This document shows positions 1 through 8,445 of a stretch of DNA of 64,000 nucleotides, in pieces (position 1 is the stretch's first letter; every line of letters begins with the position of its first letter). A program made the translations under genes and the position numbers. Source of the stretch: UBA6170 sp034429975 (lineage in GTDB: Bacteria > Chloroflexota > Anaerolineae > Anaerolineales > Anaerolineaceae); the NCBI GenBank assembly GCA_034429975.1, contig DAOUFM010000064.1, positions 62,001-126,000 on the forward strand, written 5' to 3'. The notes under the pieces were generated by a model that saw only the letters and a program-made list of their open reading frames with translations, was not told where the DNA came from and searched no databases.

Positions 1-310
1 TTAATATTTTTCTCCAGGATTTTTTCCAATTTTTCTTGGATGTGAAGTGCAAAATAAATAACAAATATGTTGGTGTCACCAAGCAAATAAATAACAGTTC
101 AAACCGCAAACCAATCATCACCATATTTATTGGTAAATAGGGTATTAAAATCTGAATTAATAACCAAATCGAATTAACGCCCAGCCAATTCGCAAAGACA
201 ATGGCCCCATCTGAATTCCGATTTCTAATGGAATATACAAAAAAGCTTATAAGAAATGAAACTGCTACGAGTGTAATGACAAATATTAAAATTTGGTTTA
301 CCTGGGTCAT
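1..310 (-). CDS. N-terminal part of a 7TM sensor protein (truncated by window edge)
   Basis: An open frame begins with the ATG at 308-310 on the minus strand and runs off the left edge, giving about 103 residues. The translation starts MTQVNQILIFVITL and shows three hydrophobic segments (roughly residues 4-26, 40-61 and 70-92) separated by short charged loops. The pattern resembles the N-terminal 7TM region found in front of histidine kinase or GGDEF output domains, with the typical short RNRN loop after helix 1. The output domain lies outside the window, so the signalling type is unknown. Family assignment is moderate; that it is a membrane protein is clear. Confidence 0.6.
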   Translation of the reverse strand, partial: MTQVNQILIFVITLVAVSFLISFFVYSIRNRNSDGAIVFANWLGVNSIWLLIQILIPYLPINMVMIGLRFELLFICLVTPTYLLFILHFTSKKNWKKSWRKIL

Positions 311-395
311 GTGCCCCCACATAGAAATTACATAATGCTAGTTTGATGATTCATTGTAGCATTATTTAAAATAAAATACTATAGTTTTTTTTAAT

Positions 396-701
396 TTATT
401 GATTATTATTTGTCTTGTGAGGTCGAGGATTTTTAACTTCTGACTTAATTGCCCTCGGTTTAACCCTGGATTTTTCGACAATTCTTTTATCAGTGGAAAA
501 TGCCAGTAAAGCCCTCAGTTGATCTACTGCTTTTTCATCATATTCCGTTCGCCCGCAGACATCACAAACCCAGCTTGGAAAATCAGGCACTGTGATGAGT
601 TCATTACCGAGCCAGGCATAATATGTCACCAGTTTTAAATGGTAATTTCCCACCTGACAGGCCGGACAAAAAACTTTACTTTTTTGAATAGATCGTCGCA
701 T
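396..701 (-). CDS. YgiT-type zinc finger protein
   Basis: 101-residue protein with two CxxC knuckles, CPAC near residue 12 and CDVCG near residue 46, separated by about 30 residues, then a short helix (EKAVDQLRALL). This is the layout of YgiT/MqsA N-terminal zinc-finger proteins. The tail after residue 70 is very basic (KPRAIKSEVKNPRPHK), suggesting nucleic-acid contact. YgiT proteins are often antitoxins, but no small toxin gene is adjacent: the left neighbour is a membrane sensor and the right is lepB on the same strand, 10 bp away. It may therefore be a stand-alone protein. An ATG start after a GAGAG-type ribosome site supports the chosen start. Confidence 0.75.
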   Translation of the reverse strand: MRRSIQKSKVFCPACQVGNYHLKLVTYYAWLGNELITVPDFPSWVCDVCGRTEYDEKAVDQLRALLAFSTDKRIVEKSRVKPRAIKSEVKNPRPHKTNNNQ

Positions 702-711
702 TTAGCTCTCT

Positions 712-1305
712 TTATTGGGCTGCATTTACAATCAACGGGTGGGTTAATACTTTAATTTGCTCAAGCGGCCAATAGACAATTAAGGCCTTTCCAACTACAT
801 TTCCAATCGGGACAAATCCCCAACTATGTGAATCGGAAGATTGATTCCGGTTATCTCCCAGAACGAAGTATGAATCCTCCGGTACTTCCCAACTTCCTTG
901 ATAATTAGGAGGTGTTGAAATATAGGGTTCATCCATGGCCTGACCATTGATGTACACCAGTCCTCCTTGAATCTGGATGTTATCCCCTGGAAGACCGATT
1001 AGACGTTTGATGTAATCTTCGCTCGGGTTCCCTGGATAATGAAATACGATAACGTCACCATGGCGGGGTTGGCCTAATTTGTAAGCCAATTTGTTGACCA
1101 GCAGCAACTCGCCTGGTTGCAGCGTAGGTTTCATGCTGATATTTTCCACCCGCACCCTCGGGAAAAAACTATCAATAATGAAATAGAAAATTAAAGCTAA
1201 GACGAGTGTTTGAAAAATTTCTAAAAAAAAGCTTTTTACCTTTGATTTATTTTCAGGTTTCTCGTCTGCAATCTCAGTTGGCTGAGAAAAATTTAAATCA
1301 CTCAA
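712..1305 (-). CDS. lepB: Signal peptidase I
   Basis: Membrane-bound serine protease that removes signal peptides from exported proteins (family S26A). After a short cytoplasmic segment there is one membrane helix (residues ~30-48), then the catalytic serine in ENISMKPTLQPGE and the catalytic lysine in IKRLIGLPGD, followed by the family box GDNRNQSSDSHSWGFVP. About 197-201 residues, normal for a compact Gram-positive-like SipS type. A TTG at 1305 has GGGAG five bases upstream and is preferred over the TTG at 1317, which overlaps that site. It is probably co-transcribed with the YgiT gene downstream. Export-related neighbours are a secreted protein and a sortase. Confidence 0.92.
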   Translation of the reverse strand: MSDLNFSQPTEIADEKPENKSKVKSFFLEIFQTLVLALIFYFIIDSFFPRVRVENISMKPTLQPGELLLVNKLAYKLGQPRHGDVIVFHYPGNPSEDYIKRLIGLPGDNIQIQGGLVYINGQAMDEPYISTPPNYQGSWEVPEDSYFVLGDNRNQSSDSHSWGFVPIGNVVGKALIVYWPLEQIKVLTHPLIVNAAQ

Positions 1306-1382
1306 GTGTGCTCCCAATCATTCTTTTTATTATAAATCTCTTAATAACTACGATCAAGAGAAAATGATTGGATTCAAACAAA

Positions 1383-2300
1383 TTACTCATCTCTTTTTAA
1401 TTTCGTACCACAAGCCCGGCAAAATACATCCCCTTGATCTGCTTTGCGACCACAGCGATGACAAAATATCGTGTCCTCGGTAGCAGACGAGATTCTGGGG
1501 CGACTGCTTGAATAACGGCCTTTTTGTTTAGGTAAAACTTCTTTTTTTCGGCTCAAATACCAAAAAACGCCTGCGACCAAAACAACCAATCCAACACCAG
1601 CGACAATATACGGCAGGATCTGCGTAAAATAAGAATTGTTCTGAGAGGAACTCTCTTCCAATGGGCTGACCGGTTGAACCGGCATGGAGGCATTCGAGCT
1701 GAGGAGATCATCTGTTTTTGTGTATTGAATGTTCAGGGATATTTTATTATTCGGCTTAATTTCCCCCACATCGTTGGTGAAATAAGTAAGCCCATCATTC
1801 CCTAAATGTGCCGCTCCCATACTTTCTTTAAAACTCATATTGGTAGCAGTAAATGGTTGTTGAATTTCTAACTTAAAATCCCTTACCAGGTATTGTCCTT
1901 CCCACGAATAAGCATAACTACGATTATTACCTTCAATGACGATGGCAGGATCATAATATTCGATCCATAATTCCCCATAAGGCGTGGTAAATGTTAATTC
2001 ATTCCACTCACCATTGGATTTCATTTCATATTCCAGCAGATACAATTGTCCATCCAGCTCTCGGACTGCCACAGAGTGCGGCTCGCCGGCTGAAGCCGGA
2101 ATATTAAAGCTTACTTTTGCTGGGAACTTAACATTCCCGCTGAGGAAAATATTATTAATCACTAAGACAGAAGGATGATCATATTCTGGCCAGATCTTGA
2201 CCTGCATTTCATTAATTTCAATTTCGGATTGAGCATATACCGGAAAAACTACCGTAAAAGTAATAAAAATGAATAAAATTAAGGAAACAAAACGTCGCAT
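1383..2300 (-). CDS. Secreted-domain membrane protein with C-terminal zinc ribbon
   Basis: 305 residues. There is a clear signal peptide (residues 1-23, ending VYAQ), an extracytoplasmic beta-rich domain of about 200 residues with many aromatic and Asn residues, a transmembrane helix at ~228-248 (ILPYIVAGVGLVVLVAG), and a cytoplasmic tail ending in a zinc ribbon: CHRCG and CRACG in the last 30 residues. The architecture implies outside sensing or binding coupled to an inner zinc-ribbon module. I do not recognise the outer domain. It lies between lepB and a divergent sortase gene, so a cell-envelope role is likely but unproven. Confidence 0.7.
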   Translation of the reverse strand: MRRFVSLILFIFITFTVVFPVYAQSEIEINEMQVKIWPEYDHPSVLVINNIFLSGNVKFPAKVSFNIPASAGEPHSVAVRELDGQLYLLEYEMKSNGEWNELTFTTPYGELWIEYYDPAIVIEGNNRSYAYSWEGQYLVRDFKLEIQQPFTATNMSFKESMGAAHLGNDGLTYFTNDVGEIKPNNKISLNIQYTKTDDLLSSNASMPVQPVSPLEESSSQNNSYFTQILPYIVAGVGLVVLVAGVFWYLSRKKEVLPKQKGRYSSSRPRISSATEDTIFCHRCGRKADQGDVFCRACGTKLKRDE

Positions 2301-2458
2301 GAATTCTCCTCAATGAAAAATCTTGTCTATGGAAAAATTTTTGTTCCTAATTATAACCCTGCCCGGTCAAGATTTGGTGTTACGAAAGGCAAGTTTTTTC
2401 AGTTGATTATCACACACTGTTATGTATTTTTTCAGAAAATCAGCTTATTGTTGTAGAG

Positions 2459-2464
2459 TATAAT
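2459..2464 (+). promoter_or_regulatory. -10 element upstream of sortase gene
   Basis: Perfect TATAAT about 20 bases before the sortase ATG, followed by an AAGGAAG ribosome site. No convincing -35 hexamer is visible at the expected distance. Confidence 0.45.
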
Positions 2465-2483
2465 CATCCGCAAAGGAAGAAAT

Positions 2484-3392
2484 ATGGCTGGAAAGAGGAA
2501 AAGGAATGCTGACGATCTGTCGATTGAAGAATTACGACAGATCATCATTGAAAAACAAAGAGCTGAACGGATGGTGAAACGACCGCAATACCGCCGTCCT
2601 AATCGAATCGTGGATGTGGAGCCAGTCGACTCTCCCGGCATTCTATCTGCGGATTTATTGCAGTCTGAAGAAGATGACGATGAATATTTCCGCCGTCCTG
2701 GTCAGAAAAGAACTTTTTTGGATAAGGTGCTGGTCAGCATAGAAGTGATTGCCGTCCTTGGCCTGATTTTCATCTTTTTTAATATTTTTGGATTGCTCCG
2801 TAATCTGAACAAGGAAGCTGCGGCATCTCTGGCTTTACCAACCTTAACCCCCACAGCCATTCTTCAGGCAGTTGTATTACCTTCCGGCCACACTCCCCCC
2901 ACCGATCCAGAAGGGGTTCGATTTAACGAGTCGGAAATTCCTGAACATCTACGGGCCCATGTTCAGGCCATGGCTAATCTGCCATTGCCAACTTCCAGTC
3001 CGGAACAGGCTATTCGCATCCGTATACCGGCTATCTCTGTGGATGCACCAGTCGTTATGGGTGATGGTCCGGAGCAATTAAAGAAAGGGGTAGGGCAATA
3101 CATTTATTCTTCCAACCCTGGACAAAATGGAAACCTTATTCTCTCAGCCCATAATGACATTTTTGGAGAAATTTTCCGAGATTTAGATAAACTGCAAAGT
3201 GGAGATGAAGTTATTGTTTATACCAACCAGCGGGCTTATACATACCTCGTTCAACAGCAGCAGGTAGTCGGTCCTTTACAGGTGGAAGTTATGGCTCCTA
3301 CCGCAGACCCGGTGGTTACCTTGATATCCTGTTACCCTTACATGGTGGATAATCAAAGGATTGTCATTACCGCCAAAATTTCCGGGCAATAA
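2484..3392 (+). CDS. Sortase family transpeptidase
   Basis: 302 residues. A long, charged cytoplasmic N-terminus (about 80 residues, rich in Arg/Asp/Glu) precedes one membrane anchor (residues ~83-105), a Pro/Thr linker, and a C-terminal sortase domain. The catalytic triad is visible: His in LSAHND, Cys in TLISCYPY (around residue 283) and Arg in NQRIVITAK nine residues later. Sortases attach surface proteins to the cell wall or build pili, which fits a monoderm envelope. No LPxTG-type substrate is recognisable in this window. The unusually long cytoplasmic N-terminus is worth noting. Sub-class (D/E-like) is not determined. Confidence 0.88.
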   Translation: MAGKRKRNADDLSIEELRQIIIEKQRAERMVKRPQYRRPNRIVDVEPVDSPGILSADLLQSEEDDDEYFRRPGQKRTFLDKVLVSIEVIAVLGLIFIFFNIFGLLRNLNKEAAASLALPTLTPTAILQAVVLPSGHTPPTDPEGVRFNESEIPEHLRAHVQAMANLPLPTSSPEQAIRIRIPAISVDAPVVMGDGPEQLKKGVGQYIYSSNPGQNGNLILSAHNDIFGEIFRDLDKLQSGDEVIVYTNQRAYTYLVQQQQVVGPLQVEVMAPTADPVVTLISCYPYMVDNQRIVITAKISGQ

Positions 3393-3465
3393 TCGCGGTT
3401 TCGTGGTATAAATAAGCGCTCAATAGTTATGAGCCTGAGATAGATTTTGGTGGAGGATTGACCAA

Positions 3466-3666
3466 ATGGCAAAAAAACATACAAGAAAAGTAGCCAAACA
3501 AATTGAGAATACACCCGTTGCAGTTTCAGCAACGCCAAGAACACGGTTATCAAGCACCGAGTTTAATCCGGATTATTCGGATGTTAAAAGGGATTTAAAA
3601 AGAATTGCTATTCTGGCAGGCAGTTTTATTGCGATTCTGATCATTCTTACCTTCTTCTTACGATAA
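3466..3666 (+). CDS. Small single-pass membrane protein
   Basis: 66 residues: a basic, Thr/Ala-rich N-terminal half followed by one C-terminal transmembrane helix (IAILAGSFIAILIILTFFLR). It has a good ribosome site (GGAGG, 10 bases before the ATG) and a strong terminator just downstream, so it is very likely real. It resembles tail-anchored proteins that sit next to secretion genes, but I cannot assign a function. It lies in the same orientation as the sortase, 73 bp downstream. Confidence 0.65.
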   Translation: MAKKHTRKVAKQIENTPVAVSATPRTRLSSTEFNPDYSDVKRDLKRIAILAGSFIAILIILTFFLR

Positions 3667-3686
3667 ACAAATTGCCTTGTAAGCTC

Positions 3687-3717
3687 AAAGCATCGTAACC
3701 CAACGATGCTTTTTTAT
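3687..3717 (+). terminator. Rho-independent terminator
   Basis: Nine-base-pair stem AAGCATCGT / ACGATGCTT with a six-base loop, running into six or more T. It ends the sortase/small-protein unit before the next operon. Confidence 0.85.
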
Positions 3718-3797
3718 TTAATTTCTGCAACAAAGTTCGAAATTCGCAGAAAACGTAAAATGGTCACTTGATAAATCTAGTTAGTATGATATACTGT

Positions 3798-3825
3798 ACT
3801 ATAGTCTTATATTTGAGACTATAGT
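3798..3825 (+). promoter_or_regulatory. Perfect inverted-repeat operator before IclR-PPOX gene
   Basis: Two 10-base arms, ACTATAGTCT (3798-3807) and AGACTATAGT (3816-3825), are exact reverse complements separated by eight bases, and the second arm touches the ATG at 3826. A second small palindrome, AGTAT-GAT-ATACT, lies at 3783-3795. A repressor bound here would block both transcription and initiation. The likely ligand is the regulator encoded immediately downstream (autoregulation), an inference from position. Confidence 0.7.
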
Positions 3826-4953
3826 ATGAAAAAGGAAACATTATCAACCACAATTGAACGCACGCTGTCTCTTCTTGAGATTTTTTTTCAATACCCGGAC
3901 GGGTTAAATCCACAGGAAATACTGGATCAATTAAAAATTTCTCGCAGTACTTTGTTCACTTTATTAAAAGAGTTAAAAGATATTGGCTATCTTGAACAAG
4001 CTGAGATTCGCGGTAAATACATTGCCGGGCCGCGATTGCGGGCCTGGTCTGGTTCGAGCGCCCCTTCATACCAAACCCTGATGAATGTTTTTCAACAGGA
4101 AATTCACTCCAAAAACTTTGCTGAAACGATTGCCCTGGCAGTTCCAGGCACAGAGGGCATCCTCCTCCTGGATCAAAAAGAAGGAACCCACCCAATTCGA
4201 GCTGTCTATTCGCCTGGAGAACCTATCCTAAAAGATTCCGCCGCTCATCAAATTCTTACTCCTCCATTTACGGAAGAGACGACACAAAACGGATTCAGTC
4301 TTTACGCTACAGAAGATTCTCTTGAATTAGCCATTCCAATCTGTTCGGATGGAATCAAACCGGTGGCTGGTCTGCTGCTTTTTGTCCCACAATATCGCTG
4401 GACAAAAGAAAAATTGCTGGCTGGCTGGTTGGATGAGTTGAGAACAATGGCTGCCCATATCTCCTATCGCCTGGGCGCTCTACAATATACCCCTTATCAT
4501 CAAAGCCTGCAATCAACATTACAACCCACAAAATCCATGAATGAACTGCAGATTTCTCAATTCCTGGCTGGACCCTGGACTGCACGCTTAGCCAGTATAC
4601 GCCCGGATGGTCACCCACATGTCATCCCGGTCTGGCAGGAATGGGATGGTAAAAAATTCAGAATCCTGGCCTGGCACGGCAGCCAATGGGTGGATTATGT
4701 GCGTAAAAACGGGCAGGTTTCATTAACAATTGACGAACCCTGGTCTCCATATCGCCGGGTGGTCACTCGTGGGTGGGCAGAAGAAGCAAAAAATATCACC
4801 CCACAAACCCAGGCAGCCATCATCTCCCAGATGGCTAACCGCTATCTAGGGCAAGAGACACAAGGACAATTCCTTAATCAAGTCGAAACCATTTTTACCA
4901 TTCATCCAGAAACAATGCGCGGTTGGATGGGACTGCAATCGGAAACAAAATAA
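3826..4953 (+). CDS. IclR-type regulator fused to a PPOX flavin-binding domain
   Basis: 375 residues in three parts. Residues ~8-70 form an IclR-type winged helix (RTLSLLEIFFQYPDGLNP, ISRSTLFTLLKELKDIGYLE). Residues ~75-215 look like a reduced IclR effector domain. Residues ~235-370 match the split beta-barrel of pyridoxamine-phosphate-oxidase-like FMN proteins (ISQFLAGPWTARLASIRPDG, HVIPVWQEWDG, VSLTIDEPWSPYRRVVTRGW). The fusion suggests that DNA binding responds to FMN, F420 or a similar cofactor. It is followed 3 bp later by an ABC-importer operon and preceded by an inverted repeat, so it probably controls that transporter and itself. The domain calls are good; the ligand is inference. Confidence 0.78.
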   Translation: MKKETLSTTIERTLSLLEIFFQYPDGLNPQEILDQLKISRSTLFTLLKELKDIGYLEQAEIRGKYIAGPRLRAWSGSSAPSYQTLMNVFQQEIHSKNFAETIALAVPGTEGILLLDQKEGTHPIRAVYSPGEPILKDSAAHQILTPPFTEETTQNGFSLYATEDSLELAIPICSDGIKPVAGLLLFVPQYRWTKEKLLAGWLDELRTMAAHISYRLGALQYTPYHQSLQSTLQPTKSMNELQISQFLAGPWTARLASIRPDGHPHVIPVWQEWDGKKFRILAWHGSQWVDYVRKNGQVSLTIDEPWSPYRRVVTRGWAEEAKNITPQTQAAIISQMANRYLGQETQGQFLNQVETIFTIHPETMRGWMGLQSETK

Positions 4954-4956
4954 CCA

Positions 4957-5730
4957 ATGGAAATATCAATTCAGTCAATAACTCACCAGTTTTTCAACGG
5001 AAAGACGACCCATGCCCTGCAAGACATCCATCTGCAGATTAACCATCATCAATTTGTTGCCCTGATCGGTCCCAGCGGATGTGGCAAATCCACCCTCATT
5101 CGCCTGATCGCCAACCTGCTCACCCCCACAGAGGGTCAAATCAGGGTAGGCAACCTGCATCCCCAAAATGCTGTTGAAAACGGACAAATCGCCTGGATGG
5201 CACAAAGCCCGGCTTTATTGCCCTGGCTCACCGTTGAAGGTAATTTACACCTGGCAGATAGATTCCAAAAAGATAAAAGACACAAGCGTTTGAGTGTTTC
5301 CCAGGTATTAAAAAGGGTGGGATTGGAAAGTGCTGCCGACCAATATCCATTTGCGTTATCCGGTGGAATGCAGCAGCGTCTGGCGCTGGCACGCTTATTA
5401 TTACAAAATGCGCCGGTGTGGCTGATGGATGAACCTTTCGCAGCACTGGATGAACTAACCCGAGAAAAATTAACCAATGAGTTATTTTCACTCTGGCAGG
5501 ATTACGAACCCACCGTTTTATGGATTACCCATAACATCCATGAAGCCATCAAGCTTTCCGACCGGATTTTGGTGTTCTCCGGGCAACCTGGGCAAATCAT
5601 TGCCGATATCCCCAACAATATTCCACACCCCCGGGTTGAAAATAATCCCGATTTTCAGCAATTGTTATCTGAACTCCGTCACATCCTCCATCAAGATAAT
5701 CAGGAAACGTTAAATGAATCCGGTCAATAA
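4957..5730 (+). CDS. ABC transporter ATP-binding protein (NitT/TauT/ThiZ-like)
   Basis: 257 residues. Walker A GPSGCGKST (residues ~38-46), Q-loop region MAQSPALLPWLTVEGN, signature LSGGMQQRLALAR and Walker B VWLMDEPFAALDE are all intact. The WLTVEGN and switch-His ITHNIHEA features are typical of ATPases serving nitrate/taurine/thiamine-precursor/riboflavin importers. It overlaps the downstream permease by 17 bp, so the two are translationally coupled. Together with the permease and the lipoprotein binding protein it forms a complete importer. Confidence 0.9.
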   Translation: MEISIQSITHQFFNGKTTHALQDIHLQINHHQFVALIGPSGCGKSTLIRLIANLLTPTEGQIRVGNLHPQNAVENGQIAWMAQSPALLPWLTVEGNLHLADRFQKDKRHKRLSVSQVLKRVGLESAADQYPFALSGGMQQRLALARLLLQNAPVWLMDEPFAALDELTREKLTNELFSLWQDYEPTVLWITHNIHEAIKLSDRILVFSGQPGQIIADIPNNIPHPRVENNPDFQQLLSELRHILHQDNQETLNESGQ

Positions 5731-6487
5731 GTCCCACCGTACGTTGTTCATCACATTTTTCATCGTATTCTTGTTTTTTATTATTTGGGAATTTGCGGTC
5801 CTGATTTTTAAAACCCCGGTCTATATTCTGCCCGCCCCGACCCGTGTTATAAAGACGCTCCTTTCTTACCCGGATTTATTCACCCGAGCAACAGTTCTCA
5901 CACTGGGTGAAGCTTTACTCGGTTTATTGATTGGGGCATTAGCAGGGATTTTACTATCCTCCATTCTGACCCTGTTTCCGGGCATAGAAGATGGTGTAAT
6001 GACCCTGGCAATTCTGATCAAGTCAACCCCCATGGTGGCCATCGCCCCTTTATTGACTCTGTGGCTGGGTTTCGGCGTCCTGCCCAAAATTATCATTACA
6101 GCGCTGATGAGTTTTTTTCCAGTGTTAATCAATGTATTAAGCGGGATGCAAAGGGTGGAACCAGCATTGATGGATTTATTTAAGTCCTGGAATGCCAGCC
6201 GGTGGGAGATCTTCCGCTTTTTGAGAACCCCCTCCGCTGTCCCTTACCTCTTTACCGCTTTGAAAATAACCGGTCCTCTTTCGCTGATAGGTGCCGTGGT
6301 AGCAGAATGGACCGGGGCTTCGGGAGGTCTGGGCCGCACGATGTGGCTGGCTTACACCAATCTTAATTTACCTTTTCTCTTTGCCGCCATTTTCATCTTG
6401 GCTGTCGCCGGAATGATTATTTATCGCGTTATCACCTGGGCTGAACGTAAAACCGTTTTCTGGCAGCCAGCTCAATTCAATTCCTAA
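5714..6487 (+). CDS. ABC transporter permease (ThiX/RibX/SsuC-like)
   Basis: 257 residues with about six transmembrane helices and the BPD_transp_1 EAA-type loop (QRVEPALMDLFKSWNASRWE). The preceding motif PAPTRVIKTL and LIKSTPMVAIAPL are characteristic of permeases of the nitrate/sulfonate/HMP/riboflavin group. Its start overlaps the ATPase gene; the ATG at 5714 is the only sensible one. It forms the membrane channel of the importer encoded by this operon. Confidence 0.9.
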   Translation: MNPVNKSHRTLFITFFIVFLFFIIWEFAVLIFKTPVYILPAPTRVIKTLLSYPDLFTRATVLTLGEALLGLLIGALAGILLSSILTLFPGIEDGVMTLAILIKSTPMVAIAPLLTLWLGFGVLPKIIITALMSFFPVLINVLSGMQRVEPALMDLFKSWNASRWEIFRFLRTPSAVPYLFTALKITGPLSLIGAVVAEWTGASGGLGRTMWLAYTNLNLPFLFAAIFILAVAGMIIYRVITWAERKTVFWQPAQFNS

Positions 6488-6501
6488 TCATGGAGAAAAA
6501 A

Positions 6502-7509
6502 ATGACCCACCGCCTTTTGTCAATATTTGCAATTTTAACAATTATTTTTTTATCAGCCTGTACTTCCATTCCACAAACCATTTCACCATCACCTTCACCG
6601 GAAATTGATAACCTGACTTTCATGGCGGGGTATAAACCACAGGCCAATTTACCCTTTGTGGGTGTGTATGTAGCCCAGGAAAAAGGTTTCTTTAAAGATA
6701 ATAACCTCAATGTAACCATCGAACACTCTCCGGGCGGTGGTCAACACTTACAATTATTGGCACAGGGACTGGTACAGGTTACCACTCAGGATGCTGCGGT
6801 TTTGTTAAAAAGACGTTCAGATCCTGGCTTACCACTGGTGTCCATCGCACTGATTGGTCAAACTGGTCAACAGGCATTTGCGGCTTTGAAATCCAGTGGC
6901 TTTTCATCCCCCAGGGATTGGGAAAATCACCTGGTTGGATACAAAGGCACACCTCCTCCGGATCTATATGCAATCATCCAGGCTGCTGGCGCCGACATCC
7001 ACAAGATTGAACTGGTAAACGTTGGTTTTGACCCGCGGATTTTAACCGAAGGGAAAGTAGATGTGTATCCGGTTTTCAAATCCAATGAGCCCTACATGAT
7101 GCAGCAATGGGGTTATGATATAGCTCTGTGGGAACCTGCCGACTTCAATCTTCCATCCCTCGGTTTGGCTTATGTGACCAGTGAAGATACCCTGGCCAAA
7201 CAACCAGATACTTTGCGCCGCTTCTTAGCGGCCAGCATTCAGGGAATTTTGTTTGCTGAAAATAACATTGAAGAAACGGTAGAGATCGTGATGAAATATG
7301 CGGGTCCGGAAACCGATCGGGGTCTGATGCGTTTTATGCTGGAATCAGAATTAAAAGACTTACGCAGCCCGATGACTGATCAGCACACCCTTGGCTGGCA
7401 TGATTTGGAACAATGGCAGGCTTACACCGACCTGCTGGTGGAATATGACACCATGCAGCCGATTGACGTCGGAAAAGCATTCACGAACGATTTATTGCCG
7501 CAAAAATAA
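6502..7509 (+). CDS. NMT1/ThiY-like substrate-binding lipoprotein
   Basis: About 335 residues. The ATG at 6502 is preferred because GGAG lies six bases before it; the ATG at 6490 would contain that site. The signal peptide ends in a lipobox (FLSACTS), so the protein is anchored as a lipoprotein. The mature part begins GYKPQANLPFVGVYVAQEKG, the hallmark of NMT1/THI5-like binding proteins such as ThiY (formylaminopyrimidine) and RibY (riboflavin), and has GGGQHLQLLAQG in the ligand loop. The adjacent regulator carries a flavin-type domain, so a flavin or vitamin precursor is the best guess, but substrate is not determinable from sequence alone. Confidence 0.85.
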   Translation: MTHRLLSIFAILTIIFLSACTSIPQTISPSPSPEIDNLTFMAGYKPQANLPFVGVYVAQEKGFFKDNNLNVTIEHSPGGGQHLQLLAQGLVQVTTQDAAVLLKRRSDPGLPLVSIALIGQTGQQAFAALKSSGFSSPRDWENHLVGYKGTPPPDLYAIIQAAGADIHKIELVNVGFDPRILTEGKVDVYPVFKSNEPYMMQQWGYDIALWEPADFNLPSLGLAYVTSEDTLAKQPDTLRRFLAASIQGILFAENNIEETVEIVMKYAGPETDRGLMRFMLESELKDLRSPMTDQHTLGWHDLEQWQAYTDLLVEYDTMQPIDVGKAFTNDLLPQK

Positions 7510-7572
7510 ACCCATCAATCGGATTTATTCCTATGCTACAATTTAAATACGAACCTCAAAAAGGAAAGAAAA

Positions 7573-8379
7573 ATGGAAAATCCGATCAAAGATCAAATAA
7601 AAACCGACATATCGGAAGGATGGGTGGTAACCACCCGTCTGGATAGTAATGGGCATGTTGTCGCCGCCGGCGCTGGAAAAATGGATGAAATCGCTGCGCC
7701 GTCCAGCAAACCAGACCTGGCCAGTTATATCGATCACACATTATTAAAACCAGCTGCTACCAATGAACAAATCATTCAACTTTGTAAAGAAGCGAAAGAA
7801 TTTCATTTTGCTTCCGTTTGTGTCAATCCGGTGCATGTCTCTTTGTGCAAAGCTTTGTTGCTGAATACAGGCGTGCATGTTTGCAGTGTGGTTGGTTTTC
7901 CCCTCGGAGCCAATACAACCGCAACCAAAGTTTTCGAAACCCACGACGCGATCCAAAACGGCGCCCAGGAAATTGATATGGTCATCAATATTGGAGCGTT
8001 GAAAAGCAGTGATTTTACCCTGGTTTCAAAAGATATCGCTGCCGTTGCCGAAGTTGCACACCACGGCGAAGCCATTTTGAAAGTAATTATTGAAACCTGT
8101 TTGTTAACAGAAGAAGAAAAAGTGATCGCTTGTTTGTTATCCAAACAAGCTGGCGCTGACTATGTTAAAACGTCTACCGGTTTTTCAACCGCCGGTGCCA
8201 CGGCAGAGGATGTTGCTCTGATGCGGAAAGTTGTTGGCCCTGAAATCGGTTTGAAAGCGGCTGGTGGTATTCGCAACCGTGAAGATGCCGAGAAAATGAT
8301 TGCAGCCGGTGCCACCCGTTTGGGCGCCAGTGCCGGAATTCAGATTGTTCAGGGACAATCTGCTAAAACAGATTATTAA
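7573..8379 (+). CDS. deoC: Deoxyribose-phosphate aldolase
   Basis: Cytoplasmic class I aldolase that splits 2-deoxyribose 5-phosphate into glyceraldehyde 3-phosphate and acetaldehyde (deoxynucleoside catabolism). The core runs from YIDHTLLKP to the end; the Schiff-base lysine is in YVKTSTGFS and the proton-relay lysine in GLKAAGGIR; EIDMVINIGAL holds the conserved Asp. A ~47-residue N-terminal extension precedes the core and is not typical. The ribosome site AAGGAAAG is well placed. No other deo genes are nearby. Confidence 0.95.
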   Translation: MENPIKDQIKTDISEGWVVTTRLDSNGHVVAAGAGKMDEIAAPSSKPDLASYIDHTLLKPAATNEQIIQLCKEAKEFHFASVCVNPVHVSLCKALLLNTGVHVCSVVGFPLGANTTATKVFETHDAIQNGAQEIDMVINIGALKSSDFTLVSKDIAAVAEVAHHGEAILKVIIETCLLTEEEKVIACLLSKQAGADYVKTSTGFSTAGATAEDVALMRKVVGPEIGLKAAGGIRNREDAEKMIAAGATRLGASAGIQIVQGQSAKTDY

Positions 8380-8445
8380 ACGATTATCTGTAAATTGTTG
8401 CTCCCAAAAAGCCTGCCAGACCCAAAGTTTAGGAGAGTCTAAATC

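Noticed and set aside
396..701. YgiT protein as half of a toxin-antitoxin pair
   Set aside because: No small toxin gene is adjacent on either side.
3667..3825. FMN or TPP riboswitch before the NMT1 importer operon
   Set aside because: The gap contains only a terminator, palindromes and a short AT-rich promoter region.
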